Source of the DNA: Coptis chinensis | Taxonomy: Eukaryota > Streptophyta > Magnoliopsida > Ranunculales > Ranunculaceae | Reading direction: 5' to 3' | DNA length: 64,000 nucleotides | Assembly (NCBI GenBank): GCA_015680905.1 | Contig: CM027377.1 | Span: 25,754,501-25,818,500 of the forward strand | Shown: piece after piece, positions 1 through 9,653 of the stretch | Layout of the letters: every line of letters begins with the position of its first letter | How positions within the stretch are numbered: the stretch's first letter is position 1 | Translations under genes and position numbers: made by a program | The notes under the pieces: generated by a model | Databases searched by the model: none | Seen by the model: the letters and a program-made list of their open reading frames with translations, nothing else | What the model was told of the DNA's origin: nothing

Positions 1-932
1 TTTAATCCATAATTGCGATGGGGATTAAATTTTTGGTATATTATGAAGGCAAGCAATGTTTATTTGGGTAATTTTGCATAGGAAGTTGTTGGATTTGTTG
101 GTGGGATTTTGATTTTCGTTTTTAATTTTGTTATAATGAGGGTGTTTGTATTGGAATTGAAAATAGAACAATTGGAGAACTTCTGAACCCCTCCAATTTC
201 CCATTTTTATTTCTTGCTTTCATTTCCTCTATTCTCGCTCCTTCCTCAACAACGGTAAAATTTTCTCTTCATTTATTTCTTTTTCTCATTATAAATTTTC
301 TTGGAGGGATTCTGTCGATTAGAATTATAGCAACTTAAGATCTCTGTTTGAGGTCAGTTCAATAACTTGATTTCTGTCTCTGTTCAAAATTTATAGATTT
401 TCAGTGTTGCTCTATTTTGTTTCGTTGAAATGGTATTGTATATGTCTTGATTTGGAGTTTTGGGGAGCTTCAACTTCTGATTTAGCGTCCTTTGATTCTG
501 TTATGTTTTGCATGTAATGACTAATGAGAGTAAATGAGTAGTGGTACAATACTAAGTAGTTTGAAACAAGATTCAAATGATATTGCATAGGAATTTCAAA
601 CTAGCAAGATTTGAGTCAATTAATAACTATTTATGGTATTTGTGTTAATGGACAAATGTGTTTTTTTTGTTCGATGATTAGTATTTCTATTTTTATCAGG
701 TATTTGATGATTTTGAAAAACCAATAATTCTCAAGTTTGGCATGGAACTAGCTTGGTGTTTGATACCGTTGAGAGTTGTAGATTCAGTCAGTCTTAGTAT
801 TGTAGAAATGTAACAGGCACGTTAAATATTTGTTTCCAAAAGGTTTTGATTGACTTTTATTACTCATTTTGCTCTTGATTGGATTCTATTTACTGATTGG
901 GTTTTATTTTTTAGTTTTTAGTTTTGAATATT
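1..932. other. AT-rich flank left of element A, no gene seen
   Basis: No convincing coding sequence. A pyrimidine-rich stretch near 180-300 looks like a 5' UTR or promoter-proximal region, but no start codon with a supported reading frame follows. This DNA was contiguous with the sequence that now starts at 34576, before element A inserted. Confidence 0.5.
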
Positions 933-937
933 GAATA
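933..937. repeat. Target-site duplication of element A, left copy
   Basis: The five bases gaata precede the 5' LTR. The bases after the 3' LTR (34571-34575) are gaatc, a 4 of 5 match expected for an old duplication with one mutation. Confidence 0.6.
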
Positions 938-1247
938 TTTAGTGGCACAATGTGGGAAGATTGGACTGAGTCCGCGGTGCAGGGGATAAGAGGCAACATA
1001 AGGAAGGATGCGGAGGAGCAGCGAATCAAGACCACGGAACCCTAGACCGCGGACGTGGCAGGCGTAAGGTCGAAAGGAGAGCCATGGGATAACAAGACAG
1101 ATGGGCGGTCCAGATAGAAGGAAGGGGATATAAAAAGAAGAGGAAGGGGAGAAAAGAAGAGGCCGCTGGAGAGAGAAAAAAGGGGAGGAATAGTGAAAAA
1201 GAGAGAGAAGAGAGAGACTTAGTAGTGAGATATTTTAGGTTTATACA
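938..1247 (+). repeat. 5' LTR of element A
   Basis: Aligns end to end with 34261-34570. The 3' copy begins TGTAGTGG; this one begins tttagtgg, so the terminal TG has mutated. It ends ttataca, giving the usual CA terminus. A TATA box lies at 1128-1137, followed by a purine-rich R/U5 region. Confidence 0.92.
1128..1137 (+). promoter_or_regulatory. TATA box of element A 5' LTR
   Basis: The motif atataaaaag lies 110 bp before the LTR end. It is kept in the 3' LTR at 34451-34460, and is the expected Pol II start for the genomic RNA. Confidence 0.7.
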
Positions 1248-1249
1248 TT

Positions 1250-1268
1250 TGACGCCGTCTGTGGCGAA
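1250..1268 (+). other. Primer-binding site of element A
   Basis: tgacgccgtctgtggcgaa starts two bases after the LTR. It resembles the TGGCGCCGTCTGTGG-type site common in plant Tat elements, with a G-to-A change at its third base. The priming tRNA was not determined. Confidence 0.65.
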
Positions 1269-1289
1269 CGAGAGAAAAGCAACTTAGAA

Positions 1290-2629
1290 ATGGCACCAAA
1301 GAGAGCAGCGGGTAAGCCAAAGAAGGTGAGGGTTCAGGAAACAACACCGGAAGCGGCGATTGAGGAGGGGAAGAACGAGGAAAAGAGCGAGCAGTGGAAG
1401 AAACACGCTTGATGCGAGAGGAGATCGAGAGGCTGAGAGAAGAGAACGATGAGCTGAGAAAAAGAGAGAGAGAAGGCGGAGGAAGAGGCCAGGGAAGAGC
1501 TAAGTGAGGGGTCCAAAAATGAGGGATCTGAAGACGAGGAGGAGCCCGGACTGAATCTAGTGGAAAACCCAGTAGCAGGCTTGACAATGGAGCAAGTCCA
1601 AGAAATGATAGACAATGATAGGGAGGCAAACCAGCGGCAGGCGAAGGAGCTCGGAGGAGCGGCCAGCGGCCAGTCAGGTGGTGGCTGGGTTGAATCGCAA
1701 CCCTTTAGCAAACGACATATGGGCTTTAAAGGTTCCAAAGCGGTTTGCCTAGCCGAGGTTCGAGAGGTACGACGGCAAAGGAGATCCAACGGACCACATC
1801 CATCATTTTCGGTAGCAGATGCCACTCTGGCAGGAGTCTCGGTATGACGGTCTGAGGTGTATGATGTTCCCGGCTAGCCTTAAAGGAGGGGCGTCAGATT
1901 GGTACTACAGATTGCCGGCGGGGAGCATAAAAAATTTCCAGGAATTGGAGCAAGCATTCATAGATCACTTCATACATTAGAAAAAGCGGGTGGTAGACAT
2001 CACGGCTATGTTCAACGTTCGGAATCAGTTAGGGAATTCCTGTGTCGGTTCAAGGCAGAGACACTGAAGTTGAAAATCTAGATGAGAGGACAGTGGTGAT
2101 AGCCTTTGAGAAAGGCTTGCGTCCGGGGACAGGAGTGCACCAATCCGTAGCCAAGAACGAGATCGCGACACTACACGAGCTGTATCCGTGAGTGGAAAAG
2201 TATATAAGATATGAGGATTATATGCAGAAGGATTCCAAGAGGTCATGGAAGGCTGTATTATCTTTGGAGAAGGAACGGGGACACCGGAAAGCAGAGATAT
2301 CGGAAAAAGAAAGTGGGAGATACCGCGGATACAGAGCGCGAGCAGAAGGAAGCTAGGAAGACATCCAAAAGGAGTACAGGGAAAGGAAGCCATACCGCGA
2401 GGTGGAACAGACTCCGTTGAACAAGCCACTCAGTGAGATCTTGCCCTTAATAAAGAATCTGCCGGGGTATGAAGGACCGCGAAGCATGCCAATAGAGATA
2501 CCTGAGAAGCACTTTTACACATATCATCAGATAAGGAATCATGAGACGAATGACTATTACGCTCTAAAATGGTTGGTTCAGAGAATGGTGGAGAAAGGGA
2601 GGATGGGAGAATTTGTGAGAGATGCCTAG
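1290..2629 (+). pseudogene. gag of element A (degraded)
   Basis: The first ATG after the primer-binding site (1290) opens a lysine-rich frame that is lost to a frameshift and stop near 1411. Coding traces continue in changing frames. At about 1860-1980 there is a typical Tat capsid segment (SLKGGASDWYYRLPAGSI). At 2402-2629 lies the region that normally holds the zinc knuckle and a downstream ALK..VQ..VEKGRMGEF block. The knuckle cysteines are gone: the segment reads TYHQIRNHETNDYYALK, with Tyr where Cys is expected, a single G-to-A change in each codon. Gag forms the virus-like particle; this copy cannot. Confidence 0.8.
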
Positions 2630-2641
2630 AATGAGGAGCGC

Positions 2642-3190
2642 ATGCCGCCGCAGGGGAGAATACTGGAAACCATCAATGTGATTTACAGCGGGGAAGTTCT
2701 GAGCCATAACGCCCACAGGGACAAGATACGATTGACCGTGAGTATCCAGCAGGTTAATAAGAGAATGGATAGGCCACGGCAGAGAGAAGTGGCGGCAGTA
2801 GAAAAAGATAGAATTGTGTTTAGTAGCGCGGACCTACGGGCAGTGGACTCACCACATGAAGATGTGCTGGTCATTACGGTAGCGATGGGAAACTACATGG
2901 TGAAAAGGGTGTTGATTGATTGTGGAAGTGCAGTGGATCTGTTATTCAGAGGTGCTTTGGAGGAAATGGGAGTCGATCCAAAGCAGCTGCGACCTTCGCA
3001 GACTAATTTGTATGGATTTAACGGGAGTATGACAGAGCCCATGGGGGAACTCTTATTGCCGGTGATAATAGGGCCAGTGACAGCCTTTGCTCGATTCATG
3101 GTGGTAGATTCTGCTTCGCAATATAATGCAATCTTGGGAAGGCGGTAGATTCATGAGATGAAGGCGATACCTTCAACGTATTATTAGGTA
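2642..3190 (+). pseudogene. Aspartic protease of element A (pol N-terminus)
   Basis: The frame from 2642 contains the retropepsin core VLIDCGSAVDLLF (residues about 90-102; normally D-[ST]-G-S, so the Thr is replaced by Cys), followed by the flap region and the C-terminal AILGRR motif. This dimeric protease normally cleaves the Gag-Pol polyprotein. The frame ends at a TAG at 3146 where pol should continue, and more stops follow. The altered active-site triplet and the stop show loss of function. Confidence 0.85.
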
Positions 3191-3478
3191 ATACGCTTCC
3201 CCACACCTACCGGCATGTACGAGGTTTACGGTGATCAGGTAACTGCCAAGAACAGTCATCGGGAAACCGTGAAGTGGTTGATCAGCGGATTAGAGGGGGA
3301 GACTTCCACTCCTAGGAAGAGGATGTCATAGCAATTACAGTGCACCTCGGTGGAGCGGAAGGATGAGACATCGGCGGATCTGAAGACGCTCGATGAGATT
3401 GAGGTGGTGAATATAGGGATAAGGGAAGAGGAGAAGTTCACGTCGATAGGATCCAGTTTGCCAGAGGAATAGAGGGGT

Positions 3479-4850
3479 AAGTTGTTACAGTTCTTGTCAG
3501 AAAATAGAGAGGTCTTCGCTTGGACAATAGAGGATGTTACTGGGTTGGACCCAGGGTTCGCATGTCACCACTTACATATGAGAGAAGACACCAAACCCGT
3601 GAGACGGAAGATGCGCAGTATTAGGCCGAAATACGTCGAGGGAATCAGGGAGGAGGTCGCTAGATTGAAAGGGGCAGGAATAATCTGAGAGGTTGAGTTC
3701 ATAGACTGGTTGTCTAATATAGTCGCGGTACCAAAAAAGAATGGAAAGGTGCGTATGTGCGTGGATTTTACTGACGTAAATCTCTAGTGTCCGAAGGACA
3801 GTTATCCTATGCCGCGAGTAGATGAGTTAGGGGATAGGACGGCAGGGTTCAAGATATTTTTCTTCGTCGATGGGGTATAATCAGGTCGCAATGTATGGGC
3901 TAGGTCAGGAAAAGACAGCGTTTGTGGTGGAAGGCGGCACATACTGCTATATGAGGATGCCGTTTGGATTGAAGAATGCAGGGGCAACATTTCAGCGGTT
4001 GGGGGAGAAAATGTTTGGAAGCAAGATTCGGAAGGGAATTGAGATTTATATAGACGACATGGTGGAGAAAAGTATGTCAAAAGAGGAACAGATAGAGGGT
4101 TTGAGAGAGACCTTCGGGATACTGCGGAAGTACAACTTGAAGCTGAACCCTGAGAATTGTACGTTCTGGGTGACTACGGGAAAGTTTTTGGGTTATATCG
4201 TTACTCATAGGGGGATCGAGGCTAACCCCGAGGAAATAAGGTCCCTGGTAGAGATGCCATCTCCGCAGAATGTGAAGGAAGTACAGCGGTTAGTAGGAAG
4301 GGTCGCGGCCTTGAATAGATTCATCTCTAAGTCATCCGATAAATGCAGACCGCTGTATCAATTGTTAAGGAGCACACCGAATTTCGTGTGGACCGCGGAG
4401 TGTGAGGAGGCATTCCAGGAATTGAAAAAATATTTGGGTAAAGCGCCGTTGTTGTCACGGGCCGAGACTGGGGAGAAGTTGTATCTGTACTTGGGTGCCA
4501 CGGAGTATGTAATTAGTTCAGTTCTAGTTCGAGTGATAAACAAGGTAGAGAAGCCAGTATATTTTCAGAGCAAGACTTTGCTAGATGCAGAAACGCGATA
4601 CAGTAGAATCAAGAGGTATGCCTTGGCATTAGTCTTCTCAACCTTGAAGCTAAAACCCTACTTTGAAGCACATGTGGTGGTGGTGGTAGCGAATTTGCCT
4701 CTGAGGTAAGCATTGAAGAAAGAAAAATCTGGTAGAATGTTGAAGTGGGCAGTGATGCTGAGTTCCTATAAGATACAATATCAGATAAGAACCGCAGAAA
4801 AGGCGCAGGCAGTGGCTGAGTTTCTAGCAGAGTTCCCCGCAGAGGATCCC
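3479..4850 (+). pseudogene. Reverse transcriptase and first RNase H of element A
   Basis: RT starts with VFAWTIEDVTGLDP at 3510. It continues through VAVPKKNGKVRMCVDF (about 3725) and the catalytic YIDDM (about 4050), and includes MPFGLKNAGATFQ. The connection and RNase H region runs through LYLYLGATEYVISSVL to about 4840. Stops lie at 3686 and about 3787, and a frame change with a small deletion sits near 3868 in the first catalytic-aspartate motif. A further stop at 4707-4709 comes just before the tether. The second frame (3870-4709, 279 codons) is long and well kept. In this RNase H the first conserved Asp is replaced (LGATE instead of DATE-like), so catalysis would already be impaired. 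Confidence 0.9.
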
Positions 4851-4859
4851 ACGTTGGGA

Positions 4860-5560
4860 GAGGAAATGGTCATGGAGCCAGAAAGGGAGGGTGAACCAGA
4901 CCTCCTAGAAACGTGGGATAAGAGGAATGGATGGAGGGTATTCACGGATGGGTCGGCTACCGATTCATGCAGCGGCATAGGAGTCGTGTTGGTTACTCCT
5001 AATAATGGCAGAATAGTGCAAACCATGAAACTAGGGTTCACGACATCCAGTAATGAAGCAGAATACAAAGTGGTGATAGCGGGATTGAGAATGGCAGAAG
5101 ATTTGGGGGTGAAGGAACTGACAGTGTATTCCGATTCAAATTTAGTAGTGTGTCAAGCGAACGGTGGGTTCGCCGTCCGATGTCCTAGGATGGCAAGATA
5201 TTTGGAGGTGTTGCGTAAACAATCTGCAAAATTCACAAAACTCCGATTCCTTCATTTGGGTTGTAGAGAGAACAGACACGCCGATGCCCTGGCATATGTA
5301 CCAGCCGCAATTCCCGGGTCGGAAGAAAGAATGATACGAGTGGGAAGGTTAGAGAAACTGAGCACCGAGGACGCAATGGATATTTGTCAGGTCGCGAAAG
5401 AAACGGAGGGCTGGATGGAACCAATTAAGGGCTTTTTGGCAGGAAAGGAAGTGACGGACAAGATAGAAATGAGGAAATGGGAGCAAACTTCTCGGAGATA
5501 CGTGCTGCTAGAAGGAGAGTTATACCAGAAAAACTTTAATGGACCACTGTTGAAATGTTT
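4860..5560 (+). pseudogene. Second (archaeal-type) RNase H of element A
   Basis: This domain lies in the open frame 4713-5660 and is an additional RNase H of the kind found in Tat elements. All four acidic motifs are visible: VFTDGSAT (about 4938), EAEYKVVIAGL (about 5055), VYSDSNLVV (about 5127) and RENRHADALA (about 5266). It degrades the RNA strand of the RNA-DNA hybrid, and its presence beside the degenerated classical RNase H places element A in the Tat lineage. The motifs themselves are intact although the pol around them is broken. Confidence 0.85.
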
Positions 5561-6616
5561 GGATCCGCGACTATCGCGTGAGGTGTTGGCAGAGTTGTAT
5601 GAGGGAGATTGCGGGAGCCATTCAGCAGGGAGAACTACGGTACATCGACTACTGACATAGGGGTATTTCTGACCCCATATGAAAAGGGTTGCCGTGGAAT
5701 TTGCTAAGAGATGTGAAAAATGTCAGAGATTTGCCCAACTGATTTTCGCCCCCGCTGAACCCCTTCATAATGTCTCAAGCCCGTGGCCTCTTGCTATGTG
5801 GGCAATAGATATAGTGGGACCGCTGCCCATGGCTAGTGGCAGACGGAGGTTTATGCTCACGGTCACGGATTATTTCACAAAATGGATTAAAGCTGTACCC
5901 CTACAGCAGGTGAAGGAGACGCAAATCATCAAGTTTTTATGGGAGAATATTATCTGTAGGTTTGGGTTGCCGTATGCCATCATAGCAGACAATGGGACTC
6001 AGTTTACGGGATCAAAGGTGGCCAGGTTCTTACAAGCCTATAAAGTAAAACAGCGGTTCTTGGCCCCTTACAATCTCGAGGGCAACGGACAGGCGGAGTC
6101 GTCCAACAAGACCATCATGAACAACCTCAAGAGGAAATTGGAGGATAAGAAGGGGGCGTGGGCCTACGAGCTGAATCAGGTACTATGGGCCTACCGGACC
6201 ACCCCTCGGTCGTCCACCCAAGAGACCCCGTTCTCATTGGCTTACGGGGTTCAGGCCGTGATCCCTTCTGAGATGGTGGCAGCTACCACGCGAGCAAAGG
6301 CCGTGGAGGAGGGCTCAAACTAGAGAATTTTAGCAACTGATCTGAATTTGGCAGAAGAGAGAAGAGACATGCCTGTATAATGCTGGAAGAGTACCACCGG
6401 AGACTACAAAGACAGTACAATCGAAGGGTCAAGCTGAGACAATTCCAAATAGGTGACCTGGTACTCCGCCGAGTGACACCTAGTACTAGGAAAGAGAAAG
6501 ATGGAAAACTGGGTCCGAACTGGGAGGGACCATATACTGTGGTGAATATCGGAGGGGCTGGCACGTACAAGTTGCGGACGCAAGAAGGCAAGTTGATAGA
6601 GAAGCCGGGAACGTGA
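5561..6616 (+). pseudogene. Integrase of element A
   Basis: The zinc-binding region begins near 5610 (DCGSHSAGRTT) and is interrupted by stops at 5658 and 5670. CEKCQRF follows in the next open frame (5679-6323). The core has the DDE triad: WAIDIVGPLP (5800), IIADNGTQF (5985) and GNGQAESSNK (about 6082). The C-terminal part (6380-6616) contains a GPYTVVNI..GTYKLRT SH3-like DNA-binding module and ends at a stop at 6614. Stops and frame changes near 6321-6380 separate the pieces. The enzyme would insert the cDNA into chromosomes. Confidence 0.92.
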
Positions 6617-6734
6617 GAATGTTAAAAAAAAAATCACACTTGAATGTAAGGAAAATCTAAGGCAGAAGTCTGTGGCTGTATGTAAATATATAATATGACA
6701 ACACTTTTGAGAAGAGATTGTCATTTGTAAGAGC

Positions 6735-7134
6735 AGGAATCCAAAATAAACATGGGACATGGAATACCAACGAGACTGTGGAGGGGATGAGCCCTTCGCT
6801 GACACAAGGTCGGAATTAGACCTGGGGCAAGACGAGTTGCCCTACTAACTTCGATGCAAATTAGAGACACAAATTACACATGGGGCATAGAGTCCAAATG
6901 GGGAGAACGACGGCGGAGGGGGTGAGCCCTTCGCTAATACAAGGCTAGAGAGGAGCCTGGGTCAAGATTACACATGGGGTATAGAGTCCAAGTGTGGAGA
7001 GAGACAGCGGAGGGGATGAGCCCTTCGCTGATATAGGGCTAGAGAGGAGCCTGGGTCAAGATGAGTGGCCCCACGGAACTAAATGAGGTCGTAGAGCCCG
7101 CGGAGTGGGATGAGCCTTTCGCGGATGAGAGGCG
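6735..7134 (+). repeat. Tandem repeat array of element A, left part
   Basis: Imperfect repeats built on catggggcatagagtcc, agcggaggggatgagcc and cttcgctgata occur here, with a longer ~170-bp form and an ~87-bp short form. The array is non-coding and follows the integrase stop after about 120 bp of spacer. Element B inserted inside it; the array resumes at 30512. Confidence 0.85.
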
Positions 7135-7139
7135 CAAAT
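7135..7139. repeat. Target-site duplication of element B, left copy
   Basis: caaat, repeated exactly at 30507-30511 after the right LTR. Confidence 0.93.
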
Positions 7140-8663
7140 TGATAAGTGCTCAAAAGTAATGATTTATAACCCTAATTATGTGTATGTTAGTCTCCATTTT
7201 ATATTTAAATATTCTAATATGATGCAATTTGAGTTTTTGTAGGTCAAAGAACCTAAATGTGAAATATGGAGGGAAAAGAAGTCAAACAAGTCAAAAAGGA
7301 GTCATTGGGAATTACAGCTAAAGTTCAAGGGCAAAAATGTTATATTTGTCTCCATAAGTGCCAAGCCTAATGAGACTCTGAAAGAGGATAATAATTGAGT
7401 TAGAAGAGTCTTCAATTTGATCTCAAAGCCTTAATTTCGACTTCATAGGAAAATGAGATCAACATGGAAAAGAAGTCAGAGTTTCACAAGAATTAGGAAA
7501 CTGAAAGCTGTCAGAAGCTGCAGCTTGGGAAATAGCCTGTAGGGAAAAGTGGGCCACGTCCAAAGTTGGTCCAATTGAATTTAACTTTTCCATGATTGCT
7601 TCTAGAACGATTACAGAGAGTTTGACACCAAATAAATATAGGATTAGGATCTCTATCTAGACGAGCATGTAAGCCAATATATAAGGCACAAAAACCTCAG
7701 TTTACATCATCTAGAAAATTTAGTGTTTGCATCTTAGATCTAGAATTAAGAGAGAAGAAAGTTCAGACATTTTCACCATTAATAGCTATAAAGATTATTC
7801 ATTTTCATATTGTGTTCATAACATAGTATGAGGAGCTAATCTCCCTTCTCTTGGGAGGGGAGATGAAGTCTTTTTCTTATGTTTTAGTTTAGTTCTTCTT
7901 CTATCATGTTTTAGTTTAAATTCCTCATTGAGTTTCTTCTTATTCATCCATTGATCTAATGTTCCTGTGGAGGTTAGGAGATCTTAGGGTAATTCATGAT
8001 TGTGTAGAGCCAAATACCACAAACCCTAGATTCTTTTCTTCTAGTTTTTAGTGTTTTTGTGTGATGATTGGATTCTTTATGGCACCTCAATTAGTTGTAT
8101 GGTTAATGCCACATGTGGATTTTTCATGGCACCTAAAGTTGTATATTGAATGCCACTTAAAGCACAATTTGGTTAGATAGAAGATATCATTGGAGATTGA
8201 AGAAGTATTTGATGGAAAGATAGAAAGCACGTTGAAAGCCACATATTATCATCATGGTTATGAGCATAAGGTTTGTAGATATGATGAGTTTCTATTGGTG
8301 ATTTATATTAAGCATGATAGGTAGATCTATTAGACTAATTCTATGATTTTGGTAGATTCATCTCTCCCAAGATATTCTCTATCTTGATTCATATTCATAT
8401 ATTTAAATTAGTTTATTTTATGCATAGTTTAAATCTCAAATCAAATCAACCACAATATTCATCATTACTTAGCCACATCTTTTACTTCCATCCATTAGAG
8501 TAACTTAGATTAGGAATTTCTATTACTATCAACTAGTTATTTAGAGTAGGATTGATACCTTGCTAGCCACTATACTAATCAATATAAAATAGGCTAAATA
8601 AGATTTGCAAAAGATACGTAACACAAACAACGACAAAATAATTACGTGTTTCATGCTTTTTCA
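7140..8663 (+). repeat. 5' LTR of element B
   Basis: Begins TGATAAGTGCTC and ends tttttca. It aligns along its full length with 28983-30506, with differences of a few percent by eye, denser in the first 350 bp. TATA motif at 7678-7686. A near-duplicate internal phrase (cacctcaattag / gcacctaaagttg, around 8083-8150) is present in both copies. Confidence 0.94.
7678..7686 (+). promoter_or_regulatory. TATA box of element B 5' LTR
   Basis: tatataagg, roughly in the first third of the LTR. The 3' LTR has the same motif near 29520. Confidence 0.6.
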
Positions 8664-8664
8664 A

Positions 8665-8680
8665 TGGCGCCTCTGCCCGC
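8665..8680 (+). other. Primer-binding site of element B
   Basis: tggcgcctctgcccgc lies one base after the LTR. The first seven bases match the tRNA-Asp-type site (TGGCGCC) used by Athila and Tat elements; the rest has drifted. Confidence 0.7.
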
Positions 8681-8884
8681 TCTAAATTGATTAGGTGATA
8701 GAATATTTAATTTAGATTACTTTAATTTAGGAATTTATATAATATAAATTGTATATTTAGCATAATTAGATTAATTTAGCATAATTCAATTAGATTTACA
8801 TAGTAGAAAGTATTTTCATAAAGTTTAGTATTTGTTTAACAGAAAAGAACAGTACAGAAAACATATTTATAAATTTTAAAGAAT

Positions 8885-9480
8885 TCTGAAATTTTACAGA
8901 GTTGATATGTACAGCATCGGTAATTTACTGAATTGTTTTTGAATTTTTAGTACTTGTCTTACCTGGGTAACTAACATCATCTTTGCAGTACCCCGTTTTC
9001 AGTTTTTAGGACGCAAGCATCTGTAAAAACAGTCAAGCAGAGTTATTTGCACAATATAAAAAAATCTAAATATTTTACAGGAGGAACCTCGATTCGTCAG
9101 GAGCTTCCAGTAAAAATTTGAGTATTGTTTGACCAGTTTTGACTACTTAACTAGTTGTTTGTTTTCAGTGTGTTTCTGCAGCTTTCAGGACCAAGGTCTC
9201 AGGAAGAACAGTCGAGAAAAAGGATCGGTAAAACTCCAAATAATCCAAACTTTTTACAGGATCATCCCTGACACGTCAGGAGACTCCAGTAAAACTTTCG
9301 TGATTTTTAGTGCTCTTTTACTTATTTATTCAATGGATTGTTTACAGTGTGTGCAGAAAACTTCTTCACTGGACTCTGCAGTATTTAACAGTACAGAAGA
9401 GGAACTTAGCAAGCTCTGATTGCTCTGAAATTTTATAGGCTACATCCTGGACATATCAGGTAGCTGCTGTAAAAATTTCC
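8885..9480 (+). repeat. Four ~180-bp imperfect tandem repeats in the leader of element B
   Basis: A recurring block (ttttacagg, then ca/ga-tc, tcagg, ctccagtaaaaatt) appears at about 8891, 9073, 9251 and 9431, giving a period of about 180 bp. It lies between the primer-binding site and the gag start and has no long conserved open frame. Each copy contains a similar short ttttaca...tcagg...gtaaaa core that may fold. Confidence 0.75.
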
Positions 9481-9653
9481 AAATTTTTGGACTTGTTTTT
9501 CTTGCTGTAACAGTAAGTACTTCTCTTCCACCGTGAATCTCCTGTTAGCGGTTTCATAATTAGCATTAATAGTTAGCATCATATAGTTTGATAATATAAT
9601 TTAGTTAATTAAGTGCATATTAGATTATTTTATATAGCTTTATTATCTAGTGC

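Noticed and set aside
1219-1825. Minus-strand reading frames rich in Ser/Leu/Pro
   Set aside because: Shadows of purine-rich gag leader sequence of element A.
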